64,000 bases of DNA from assembly GCA_038323575.1 (NCBI GenBank), contig JBBQHB010000009.1, forward strand, positions 18,731-82,730, given 5' to 3'. Source of the stretch: CAINVV01 sp038323575. Its GTDB lineage: Bacteria > Bacteroidota > Bacteroidia > Bacteroidales > Prolixibacteraceae. The position numbers and the translations under genes are program-made. Within the stretch, counting starts at the first letter, position 1; the number at the start of each line of letters is the position of its first letter. Below the pieces are notes generated by a model, which saw only the letters and a program-made list of their open reading frames with translations, did not search any database and was not told the origin of the DNA. Shown in pieces: positions 7,747 to 14,966 of the stretch.

Positions 7747-10700
7747 TTAGTGTTTTGAACATTGCAGGCAACGCATCGCTTCAGCGATGGCATTGAGTTT
7801 ATGGAATCCCTGGGCTACTTCATCGAAACTGGTCCTGCGTTTCTCATCGTCGAGGTACCTCATCGGGAAACGTTCGTGTTCGATGGTATTGGCCTCGTCG
7901 GGGCGCAGATGAGGGATTTCAATCGGCTCACCAGTATTGAGAATCCCTTTCCCACCCAGGTATTTGTCGATGGAACTGGCTGCTACTTTGCCGTCTGCAA
8001 TTGCGGTAATCACCACATCAGAGCCTCTTGCAACATCGCCTCCGGCAAATACTCCTTTTTGTGTGGTCATTTGTGTTGCATTGTCAACCACAAATGTGCC
8101 CCAGTCGGTTAACTCTAAATCCTTCCGGGTGACAAACGGAAGATCGGAATACTGGCTGACTGCCGGGATCGCCATGTCAATGTTCAGCGTGAAAAGCGAA
8201 TCTGGCATTTTTACCGGGATTCTGCGGCCGTCTTTTCCGAATTCACCGGGTTCCATTTTCAGGCATTCAATCTGGCGGACAGCCCCGTTTCCCAGAAAGC
8301 GGACGGGAGCTACCAGCTCATGCAGAATAATACCTTCATCCAGGGCATCCTGAACTTCACGGCGGTCGGCAGGCATCTCGTCACGTGTACGGCGGTAAAG
8401 AATGTGCACTTTCTCCGCACCCATGCGCAGCGCAGATCTGGCTGCATCAAGCGCCGTATTTCCGCCGCCGATTACTGCAACGACCCCTTTGACACTGACC
8501 TTCTTGTTAAGATTGATATCCTTCAGGAAATCGAGTCCATGGTAGATTCCCTCTTTTTCTTCTCCTTCGATGCCAATCTTGTGCGAAAGCTGAGTTCCTG
8601 TGGCAATGTAAATCGCGCCGTATTTGGCTTTCAGTTCTGCAAAAGTGATTTGTTCTCCCACTTTGGTGTTGTAGATGACATTGATTCCGGACTGGATAAT
8701 CGAGTCAATTTCTTTTTTGAGGACATCTTTTGGCTGCCTGTATTCCGGTATACCATAGGCCAGAATTCCTCCTGCCACACTTTTCTCTTCATAAATATCG
8801 ACCGTATACCCTAGCCGGGAAAGATAATATCCGCAGGTGAGCCCTGATGGACCGGCACCTATGATACCTACCGATTTGCCGTTCTTCTGGAAAATCATGT
8901 TCATGTAAGGCTCATCCGAGTTAAGCACATAATCTGCAGCATACCGCTTCAGGTCAGCAATGGCGATGGATTCGTCCAGTGAGGCCCGGCGGCATTTGCT
9001 CTCGCAGGGATGCGTACAGACTCTTCCGCAAATAGATGGGAAAGGATTATCCTGGCGGATCAGGTTGTAGGCATCTTTAACCCGGCCTGCGGCTATCAGG
9101 GCAATGTACCCTGGAACGTTGACCCCTGCAGGACAAGCGTTCTGGCAAGGTGAGATAAACAATTCGCTGCAGACGCCCGACCGGCAGTATTTCTTTTGTA
9201 TGTGCTCGTCGTATTCGTGCCTGAAATATTTGATGGTGCTCAGAACCGGATTGGCGGCTGTTTGCCCCAATCCGCAAATAGCCGATTCTTTGATGGAAGT
9301 GCCCAGTTCGATCAGTTTTTCAACATCTCCGGGTTCTCCCTGCCCTATCGTGATACGTTCCAGAATCTCCAGCATCCGTTTGGTACCCAGCCGGCATGGG
9401 GTACATTTTCCGCACGATTCTTCCTGTACAAAATCCATGAAAAAGCGGGCCATATCAACCATACAGGTATCTTCGTCAGCACTGATCAAACCTCCCGATC
9501 CCATGATTGCTCCGTGTTTGATCAGGGAGTCATAATCGATCGGCGTGTTGAGGTGTTCAGCTGTCAGACAGCCTCCCGAAGGACCGCCGGTCTGCGCTAC
9601 TTTGAAATTTTTATTTTTAGGGATGCCTCCGCCGATGTCGAAAAGTATCTTGCCAAGTGAGATACCCATGGGAACTTCGATCAATCCTTTCATCTTTATA
9701 TCTCCTGCCAGGGCAAAGACTTTGGTCCCCTTGCTCTTTTCCGTACCTATCGCTGCAAACCATTCGGCGCCGTTGAGTAAAATCGGGGCAATGCTTCCGA
9801 ATGTCTCCACATTGTTGATGACAGTCGGGTTGCCGTACAATCCGCACTGAACCGGAAACGGAGGTTTTTGTGTGGGTTCGCCCCGCCTGCCTTCAACGGA
9901 AGCCATCAGGGCCGTTTCTTCACCACAAACAAAAGCGCCGGCGCCAATCCGGATTTCGATGTCGAAATCAATTCCGGATGAGAAAATATTGCTGCCCAGT
10001 AATCCGGCGGCCTGCGCGGCTTTGATGGCGATAGTCAATCGTTCAATGGCAATGGGATACTCTGCACGGATGTATACCACCCCTTTGGTTGCGCCGATGG
10101 CATAACCACCGATGGCCATTCCCTCTATCACGGAATGGGCGTCGCCTTCCAGCAGGCTGCGGTCCATGAAGGCCCCCGGGTCACCCTCGTCAGCATTGCA
10201 AATGATATATTTCTGGTCACTAACTTCCCTGGCTGCCATCTCCCATTTCAAACCTGTCGGGAATCCGCCGCCGCCTCTTCCGCGCATCCCGGATTTTTTA
10301 ACCTCGCCGACTACCTCTGCCGTGGTCATCGAAGCAATTGCCTTACAAAGTGCAAAATAGCCGTCATTTGCAATGTACTCCTCAAGGGATGCGAAATCGA
10401 TCGTGCCGCAGTTGCGGAGCACAATCTTTTTTTGATGTTTGAAGAAATTGATATCCTGCAAGTTGGGAATTATCTGCCCGGAATCAGGATCTTTGTAGCA
10501 ATGTCTGTCAGCAATCTTGCCTTTTCTGAAATGCTCTTTGACGAGATTGGGCATATCGGAAGGCTTCAGGTTGCAGTACAGGGTTTGTCCGGGATTGATA
10601 ATCAGGGTAGGACCTAATGAGCAGGCTCCCATGCAACCGGTCAGGTTAATTTTTACTTTGTCGGTGAGTTTCTCGTATTCCAGGGCTTTGACAAAGGCAT

Positions 10701-10833
10701 CTTTTACTTCGCGGCAGTCGGAGGAAAGACAGCCTGCAGCGTAGCAAACATGGGCTACATACTGGTATTGAGCCTCCTGTTCCTGAAATGATTTTTTTAT
10801 TTCATTCAGATCATCCAGAGATTTGATATACAT
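7747..10833 (-). CDS. NuoF-like NADH/FMN subunit fused to a GltD-like NADPH/FAD module
   Basis: This is the diaphorase subunit of the hydrogenase complex, 1028 residues. Residues ~25-115 are a thioredoxin-like 2Fe-2S domain. Residues ~140-555 are the NuoF core, with GRGGGGFPTGLKW and NADEGDPGAFMDRS for FMN/NADH binding and ESCGKCTPCRLG for the 4Fe-4S cluster. Where HydB-type proteins usually carry a short ferredoxin tail, this one continues into a complete GltD/NfnB-like domain. That domain has CQNACPAGVNVPG and CGRVCTHPCESKC cysteines, an FAD fold (GIIGAGPSGLTCGYYL), and a second nucleotide fold (AVIGGGNTALDAARSA) followed by YRRTR, typical of NADPH sites. It is the middle gene of the operon. 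The fusion suggests the complex can use both NADH and NADPH; that is inference. Confidence 0.93.
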   Translation of the reverse strand: MYIKSLDDLNEIKKSFQEQEAQYQYVAHVCYAAGCLSSDCREVKDAFVKALEYEKLTDKVKINLTGCMGACSLGPTLIINPGQTLYCNLKPSDMPNLVKEHFRKGKIADRHCYKDPDSGQIIPNLQDINFFKHQKKIVLRNCGTIDFASLEEYIANDGYFALCKAIASMTTAEVVGEVKKSGMRGRGGGGFPTGLKWEMAAREVSDQKYIICNADEGDPGAFMDRSLLEGDAHSVIEGMAIGGYAIGATKGVVYIRAEYPIAIERLTIAIKAAQAAGLLGSNIFSSGIDFDIEIRIGAGAFVCGEETALMASVEGRRGEPTQKPPFPVQCGLYGNPTVINNVETFGSIAPILLNGAEWFAAIGTEKSKGTKVFALAGDIKMKGLIEVPMGISLGKILFDIGGGIPKNKNFKVAQTGGPSGGCLTAEHLNTPIDYDSLIKHGAIMGSGGLISADEDTCMVDMARFFMDFVQEESCGKCTPCRLGTKRMLEILERITIGQGEPGDVEKLIELGTSIKESAICGLGQTAANPVLSTIKYFRHEYDEHIQKKYCRSGVCSELFISPCQNACPAGVNVPGYIALIAAGRVKDAYNLIRQDNPFPSICGRVCTHPCESKCRRASLDESIAIADLKRYAADYVLNSDEPYMNMIFQKNGKSVGIIGAGPSGLTCGYYLSRLGYTVDIYEEKSVAGGILAYGIPEYRQPKDVLKKEIDSIIQSGINVIYNTKVGEQITFAELKAKYGAIYIATGTQLSHKIGIEGEEKEGIYHGLDFLKDINLNKKVSVKGVVAVIGGGNTALDAARSALRMGAEKVHILYRRTRDEMPADRREVQDALDEGIILHELVAPVRFLGNGAVRQIECLKMEPGEFGKDGRRIPVKMPDSLFTLNIDMAIPAVSQYSDLPFVTRKDLELTDWGTFVVDNATQMTTQKGVFAGGDVARGSDVVITAIADGKVAASSIDKYLGGKGILNTGEPIEIPHLRPDEANTIEHERFPMRYLDDEKRRTSFDEVAQGFHKLNAIAEAMRCLQCSKH

Positions 10834-10887
10834 GGTGTTTTATTGTGTTTGTTTATGCGGTATTTTTGAAGATCCGGGTTCGGAAAT

Positions 10888-11388
10888 TTATTTCAGCATG
10901 CCGAGTATGCGGTGCAGTTTATTGGGATTCACCTGCTTGTAAACCTTGTCGTTAATGGTCATCGCGGGAGCTAACCCGCATGCCCCGATGCAGCGCATCA
11001 CCTGAAGTGAGAAAATTTTGTCGTCGGTTGTTTCCCCGACATCAATACCAAGAACCTCTTTCAGTTTATTGACAACCTCTTTTCCGCCCCTGACATAGCA
11101 GGCTGTTCCAAGGCAAATGCCTACAGTATACTTACCTTTAGGTTTTGTCGAAAAAAAAGAATAGAAAGTAAGAACACTGTTCACTTTCGAATTGGGTATA
11201 TCCATCTTTTCGGCAATAAAGGACTGAACTTCAGCAGGCAGATATCCAAATATGGCCTGTGCCATGTGCAGGATCTGAATCAGGTTATTTTCCTTTCGGT
11301 CGTAATCGTCCATTACCTGTTCGAGAACACGGTACTTCTCCGTTTCAGTCATGGAATGGACACTGCAAATTTCTTCGTGCGTAATCAT
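10888..11388 (-). CDS. NuoE-like 2Fe-2S subunit of the hydrogenase complex (HndA/HydC-like)
   Basis: This small electron-transfer subunit has a thioredoxin-like 2Fe-2S fold. The four ligand cysteines are in CLGTACYVRGG and RCIGACGLAPA, and the N-terminal half is the usual helical NuoE segment. I start it at the ATG at 11388; the frame continues to a TTG at 11418, which is less likely. At 166 residues the length is normal. It is the first gene of the three-gene operon, with the NuoF-GltD gene 54 bases downstream. Together the three correspond to HydC, HydB and HydA of multimeric, often electron-bifurcating, hydrogenases. A TAGATTTG on the minus strand at 11473-11480 could be its -7 element. 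Confidence 0.93.
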   Translation of the reverse strand: MITHEEICSVHSMTETEKYRVLEQVMDDYDRKENNLIQILHMAQAIFGYLPAEVQSFIAEKMDIPNSKVNSVLTFYSFFSTKPKGKYTVGICLGTACYVRGGKEVVNKLKEVLGIDVGETTDDKIFSLQVMRCIGACGLAPAMTINDKVYKQVNPNKLHRILGMLK

Positions 11389-12016
11389 AAGTTCCGGGTT
11401 TTTAGTTGATAAAAGCAAATTTCGGTGAACGGATATTCACGGAATAACATCACTTCTAATTGACTTACCCGTCAAATCTAAAGAAATATTAGGGTTTGTC
11501 AGGATGACTTATGTTAGGAATTTGTTAAGTTTTAGATTTTTTAAAGAAATTGTACTATAAATCGAAAAAATGGATATAGGGATATATATAGATGGGAGCA
11601 AGTGTTGCCCAAAACAACTACATATATTGAGTTACAGAGAAAAAAGTGTTGAAAATACTTACACTTCAAATAAGGTTCGTCTCTGCGCCAAAACGCTGAT
11701 TACTTTAGTCACTTTAGTTCACTTTAGTCACTTGTAGTTTTTCCGCCGGGAAACGGGACTTTTTAAAGAAATTGTATTTCAAAACGCAATAGACAGCCCT
11801 GACTCCGTCCCTTAAGCCAATTTTTTCCCTTCAGCATAGGTACGGCCATGTAGGAGATTCCGACTTCGCAAATACTGATATCCGGTGTTCCTTCGCTATG
11901 CTGGTTATATTCTTAACAGATTTCAATTCCGGCATACAATTCCTGACAAGTTTAGGTATCTTTGGGAATAAGAAAAGAACCAGGGAATCAATTTTTTTAC
12001 CTAAATACATACAGCC
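11389..12016. other. 628-bp intergenic region between the hydrogenase operon and the DUF302 gene
   Basis: No convincing gene is seen. It holds a 17-base direct repeat (TTTTTAAAGAAATTGTA, at 11538-11554 and 11760-11776) and a short tandem ACTTTAGT-type repeat. It should contain the divergent promoters for both sides. Confidence 0.6.
11702..11736 (+). repeat. short tandem repeat, ACTTTAGTC-type
   Basis: Three and a half imperfect copies of a 9-10 base unit (ACTTTAGTC, ACTTTAGTTC, ACTTTAGTC, ACTTGTAG). It is intergenic and its function is unknown. Confidence 0.7.
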
Positions 12017-12418
12017 ATGCAACAGGAACAGTCAGTTTTTGAAAAAGAGAGTCTATTTGGATTCAACGAAACAGTTGAACTACTGGTTACAGCAGCCACC
12101 GACCGGGATTGGGGCAATCCTGCCACCCATGATTTGCAGCAGACTTTGGCCAAGTCAGGTAAGTCGGTCAGGCCGGTTAAAGTGATCGAGATATGCAAAC
12201 CTGTTTATTCAGGCGCCATGCTTGAAAAGAACGATGAACGGATTGTTTCAGTTATGATGCCTTGCCGCATCTCAGTTTATGAGAAAGCCGACGGAAAAAC
12301 ATATGTATCAACGATTAACGGCAGAATGTTAGCTTTCGGTATGCCTGAAACCATCAGGGAAACAATGATTGCAGCTGCGGATGAAGTGGAAGTAATAGTC
12401 AGAACTGTAACCAAATAA
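12017..12418 (+). CDS. DUF302-family protein
   Basis: This 133-residue cytoplasmic protein has the DUF302 pattern. An N-terminal helix (FGFNETVELLVTAA) is followed by the ICKPVYSGAML strand with a conserved Cys and a later MMPCRISVYEK segment with a second Cys, and it ends in a short helical tail. The molecular function of DUF302 is not established; some members are linked to sulfur or redox contexts. There is no signal peptide or membrane segment. Its TAA stop falls in the first bases of the 189-bp repeat that begins the peptide cassettes, so it forms the left border of that duplicated region. Confidence 0.8.
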   Translation: MQQEQSVFEKESLFGFNETVELLVTAATDRDWGNPATHDLQQTLAKSGKSVRPVKVIEICKPVYSGAMLEKNDERIVSVMMPCRISVYEKADGKTYVSTINGRMLAFGMPETIRETMIAAADEVEVIVRTVTK

Positions 12419-12603
12419 AATTAGCTGTTTATTTCAAAAAAAGTTGAAAATATTTCCTTCCCTACTTTTTTATGAGAGTGAACGCCGGTAACTTTATATA
12501 GGTTAGTGCACAAAACTCAGGCAGATTCCGAAAAGCCTTGTGAACAGAGTAGGAAAAAATTTAATAACTTTTGGATATGAAAGAGTTAGAAAAAAGTGAG
12601 TTA
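12415..12603 (+). repeat. direct repeat copy A: upstream region plus leader start of peptide cassette 1
   Basis: These 189 bases recur at 13723-13911 with the same length, no indels and about six mismatches. The repeat starts at the DUF302 stop codon and runs through 162 bases of untranslated DNA into the first nine codons of a double-glycine peptide. It probably carries the promoter and ribosome-binding region. A possible promoter is a T-run at about 12466-12471, then 17 bases, then TAACTTTA at 12489-12496. This assignment is weak. Confidence 0.95.
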
Positions 12604-12741
12604 CTGGTAGTTGAAGGTGGTGTCTTCCCTTGGCTTGTTGCGATTGCAATTGGAGCTGCAATTGGCGCAATAAATGAGATTTATAAAGATTGGGATAATT
12701 TTGAAAGAGGGATTTTAGGTGAACCATATCAAAAAAAGTAA
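12577..12741 (+). CDS. double-glycine leader peptide, bacteriocin-like (cassette 1, peptide A)
   Basis: This small gene encodes 54 residues. The first 15 (MKELEKSELLVVEGG) form a typical double-glycine leader with the acidic/hydrophobic pattern recognised by C39-peptidase ABC exporters. The predicted core of 39 residues is hydrophobic then charged (PWLVAIAIGAAIGAINEIY...) and contains a GxxxG motif (GAAIG), as found in two-peptide class IIb bacteriocins. The start is set by the leader and by identity with the second copy at 13885. The next gene begins 5 bases after its stop. Bacteriocin function is inferred from leader, size, pairing and context; a signalling peptide is the main alternative. 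No exporter or C39 protease is seen in the window. Confidence 0.8.
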   Translation: MKELEKSELLVVEGGVFPWLVAIAIGAAIGAINEIYKDWDNFERGILGEPYQKK

Positions 12742-12746
12742 ATAAC

Positions 12747-12926
12747 ATGAAAAAACTCATTGAATTATCGAACGACGATTTGCTCCTTTTGAATGGTGGC
12801 GAATCATTTGCTTACAGGGTAGGACAGGCTTGTGCAGTAGTTTGGGATTTAACATTTGGTGGGATAACTGGTGTTTTCGATACTGTAGGTGGAATTAGAG
12901 CAATGGATAGTTGGTTTGGCAAATGA
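12747..12926 (+). CDS. double-glycine leader peptide, bacteriocin-like (cassette 1, peptide B)
   Basis: It encodes 59 residues, with an 18-residue leader MKKLIELSNDDLLLLNGG and a 41-residue predicted core starting ESFAYRVGQACAVV. The core is glycine-rich with FGGITG (a GxxxG motif) and one cysteine. It follows peptide A by 5 bases and is followed by a strong hairpin terminator, so the two are almost certainly co-expressed. This pairing is the reason to suspect a two-peptide bacteriocin. The sequence differs from peptide A throughout the core, so it is not a simple duplicate. Confidence 0.78.
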   Translation: MKKLIELSNDDLLLLNGGESFAYRVGQACAVVWDLTFGGITGVFDTVGGIRAMDSWFGK

Positions 12927-12933
12927 ACTTTAT

Positions 12934-12973
12934 ATACGAAGGAAGTGATCAACTGCTTCCTTTGTATTTTTTT
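12934..12973 (+). terminator. intrinsic terminator after peptide pair 1
   Basis: Twelve-base arms (12934-12945 and 12956-12967, one G-T pair) are followed by a run of seven T. The hairpin begins 8 bases past the peptide B stop. Confidence 0.85.
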
Positions 12974-13034
12974 ATAACGAAATCAAATTTTTGTGAGGAT
13001 ACAATTTTTTCTTTAATTTAAACCTTCTATTAGG

Positions 13035-13184
13035 ATGATGAACACCAAACATAAATTCATTAGAATGAAAAGGAAAACTTTTAGTAAAATCGAGATTGTA
13101 ATTATAATTGCATCAGCCTTTTTGTCTTTATATTTCTTTAGTCATTGGGATGCTATCGAAAAATTCATTGGAAAGCTGTTCTAA
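13035..13184 (+). CDS. small single-span membrane protein, candidate immunity protein of cassette 1
   Basis: This open frame encodes 49 residues beginning MMNTKHKFIRMKRK, a strongly basic N-terminus. A hydrophobic segment follows (IEIVIIIASAFLSLYFF, about residues 20-36), then a short tail. The start is preceded by a purine-rich TAGG. I do not recognise a family. Its position directly after the peptide pair and terminator matches that of the larger membrane protein after pair 2. A self-immunity role is therefore plausible but purely contextual. Confidence 0.5.
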   Translation: MMNTKHKFIRMKRKTFSKIEIVIIIASAFLSLYFFSHWDAIEKFIGKLF

Positions 13185-13722
13185 ATAAGGTCAAGAATTG
13201 GATCTGATGCCTCATTAAGAGTTCCCTCTTATCCATTAAGGGTATTAATAGATTGAAGAAAAGAACCAAGAATCAGCCTGGCATGAACTAAACCGCAGAC
13301 CCTATAGCCATACATCTCAGTATATTAATGGAGAGGTATTTAAATTTTTAAAGATCTTCGAACTAACCGAATTGTTTCAACTTCTGAAGCGGCCGCAATA
13401 CAATGCTTTCGAATGGAAAGAGACCAATGTGTTGAAAACGGCCTTCAAGATATTCCTAATCGTTTTTTTGTATTTGGGATGGTTGGCGGATTGATTCACT
13501 TCATTCTTGGATTGATCAGGCTGTTCAGGAAATAAGTATGACCACCATCATGGTAAGCAGTGCCTTCGAATGGTTCCGATACCGCTTAATCCGGGGGAAA
13601 GCGCCGGACATAAAAGCAGGAGCAAAGTTTTGTAACTGGTATGTGTTTGTTAATAGCCGCAGGCGAAAGTTGTAGATCCGGAGGGTATAGGCGCATCCTA
13701 ACCGCTTTTAGCAGGATTCGGG
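13185..13722. other. spacer between the two peptide cassettes, with degenerate coding remnants
   Basis: No intact gene of ordinary length is seen. Two overlapping frames look protein-like between about 13310 and 13540. One is open from about 13344 to 13535; the other ends at 13494. They suggest a decayed gene. A third frame (13542-13676) encodes a 44-residue basic peptide of no known family. Confidence 0.45.
13413..13535 (+). other. short ORF with a hydrophobic C-terminus, probable gene remnant
   Basis: Forty codons from the first ATG, ending in a hydrophobic stretch (VFGMVGGLIHFILGLI) and RLFRK. The frame stays open another ~23 codons upstream without a start, with protein-like composition. 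It is more likely the tail of a decayed membrane protein gene than an intact small gene. Confidence 0.3.
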
Positions 13723-13911
13723 ATAAAATTAGCTGTTTATTTCAAAATAAGTTGAAAATATTTCCTTCCCTACTTTTTTATGAGAGTGAACGCCGGTAAC
13801 TTTATATAGGTTAGTGCACAAAACTCAGGCAGATTCCGAAAAGCCTAGTGAACAGAGTAGGAAAAAATTTAATAACTTTAGGAAATGAAAGAGTTAGAAA
13901 AAAGCGAATTA
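13723..13911 (+). repeat. direct repeat copy B: upstream region plus leader start of peptide cassette 2
   Basis: This is the second copy of the 189-bp repeat, exactly 1308 bases after copy A and without indels. Mismatches are few and scattered. The conserved untranslated 162 bases plus the start of the leader show that a complete expression signal was duplicated, after which the cores diverged. Confidence 0.95.
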
Positions 13912-14058
13912 GCGCTAATAAACGGGGGAACTATAACTATCCCAAAATGGGTCAAAGGAAGTTTCTGGTTTATGGCTGGGGTGTATGTCATTGAACATTG
14001 GTCAGACTTTAAAGCAGGAATAGTGGATGGTTATACAGACGGTGCGAATAGTAATTAA
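13885..14058 (+). CDS. double-glycine leader peptide, bacteriocin-like (cassette 2, peptide A)
   Basis: It encodes 57 residues. The 15-residue leader MKELEKSELALINGG shares its first nine residues with cassette 1 peptide A. The 42-residue core (starting TITIPKWVKGSFWF) is unrelated to that of cassette 1, and is aromatic and hydrophobic followed by an acidic, glycine-rich tail. So the leader and its upstream region were duplicated while the toxin-like core was replaced or diverged quickly. The next peptide gene starts 21 bases downstream. A bacteriocin role is inferred as for cassette 1. Confidence 0.78.
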   Translation: MKELEKSELALINGGTITIPKWVKGSFWFMAGVYVIEHWSDFKAGIVDGYTDGANSN

Positions 14059-14079
14059 GCGTATAAAATTCAGATTCAA

Positions 14080-14274
14080 ATGGACTCAAATATCATGCAC
14101 GTATTAAATCTCCGGGAGTTGTCGTCCGAAGAATTAAAAACCCTTAATGGGGGAGAACCGACAAAATCAACTACATTTTTTTATGATGTGGTTTATTCTG
14201 TTTTTTATCTGATCGGCAAATCTGAAATTCTTACCCGACAATTCTGGGTCGAATGGGATGAAGCAATATCATGA
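14080..14274 (+). CDS. double-glycine leader peptide, bacteriocin-like (cassette 2, peptide B)
   Basis: It encodes 64 residues from the first ATG, or 59 from an internal ATG at 14095. The leader has the classic LSSEELKTLNGG ending. The 39-residue core (EPTKSTTFFYDVVYSVFYL...) is aromatic and hydrophobic in the middle and acidic at the end. It is the second member of the pair with the gene at 13885 and is followed within 10 bases by a near-perfect terminator hairpin. No similarity to the other three cores is evident by eye. Confidence 0.78.
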   Translation: MDSNIMHVLNLRELSSEELKTLNGGEPTKSTTFFYDVVYSVFYLIGKSEILTRQFWVEWDEAIS

Positions 14275-14283
14275 TTTGATTTT

Positions 14284-14322
14284 AGATAAGAAAAAAGTGG
14301 TTAATCCACTTTTTTCTTATCT
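14284..14322 (+). terminator. intrinsic terminator after peptide pair 2
   Basis: Perfect 17-base arms (14284-14300 and 14306-14322) flank the loop TTAAT. The right arm contains a run of six T. It lies 9 bases after the stop of the preceding peptide gene. Confidence 0.85.
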
Positions 14323-14425
14323 TTAGTTTAAATTGGAAATGTGACATTTATTGTAAAACTATTTGCATTACTAATTGAAAAAAATTAATTTGAATATTTA
14401 AACAACCAAAAACAAATATCCAAAT

Positions 14426-14683
14426 ATGAAAATCAAAAGGTCGAAGGTTGATGTTGAGTTCGTAAAAAGGCTGGTATTCAGCATGTTGACAATGTCAGTC
14501 TTATTAATTATTATGGAATTATATGTGCCTATAAAAAGAATATTTTTTGGCGATAAAATGACATTTAGTGAAGTGTTGTCATATATAAGATACCTTCATT
14601 ATTTTCCATATATTTTGGTTTTTGGCATTACAATAGGATTTTTTGCAGAGTCACCCGAAAATAAAGATCCAAAAAAAATGTAA
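14426..14683 (+). CDS. small two-span membrane protein, candidate immunity protein of cassette 2
   Basis: It encodes 85 residues with a basic N-terminus (MKIKRSKVDVEF) and two hydrophobic segments, at about residues 15-33 (LVFSMLTMSVLLIIMELYV) and 58-74 (FPYILVFGITIGFF). I recognise no family. It sits after the terminator of peptide pair 2, the same place as the small membrane protein after pair 1. Bacteriocin immunity proteins are often small membrane proteins next to the peptide genes, so that is the leading hypothesis. The region is visibly AT-rich compared with the flanking metabolic genes. Confidence 0.6.
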   Translation: MKIKRSKVDVEFVKRLVFSMLTMSVLLIIMELYVPIKRIFFGDKMTFSEVLSYIRYLHYFPYILVFGITIGFFAESPENKDPKKM

Positions 14684-14966
14684 TTGTTCTTCTTAGTATT
14701 ATAAAATCGTTATTTGAAAGTTTCTACATTGCCTTGTTTTTTATGGAAATCCTGAAACGTAAAAGACTACTACCAACAATTTAAGATTTCTATTTCAATT
14801 CAAATACTGCATTTATGTAAGTTGCAATTTTGTATGTTATAAAAATGATGTAAAAAACCCTCAATCATCAGACCAAGGGTTATTTGTGTTTTAAACTGTC
14901 GGATTCCCAACTCCTGACAAGTCTACATGTTTTATTATTACAGGATCAATCTGTCTCAGAAGGGCT

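Noticed and set aside
12503..12760. Antisense open frame of 85 codons across the first peptide cassette
   Set aside because: It overlaps the duplicated upstream region and peptide A; the plus-strand genes have leaders, start sites and a terminator, while this frame has none.
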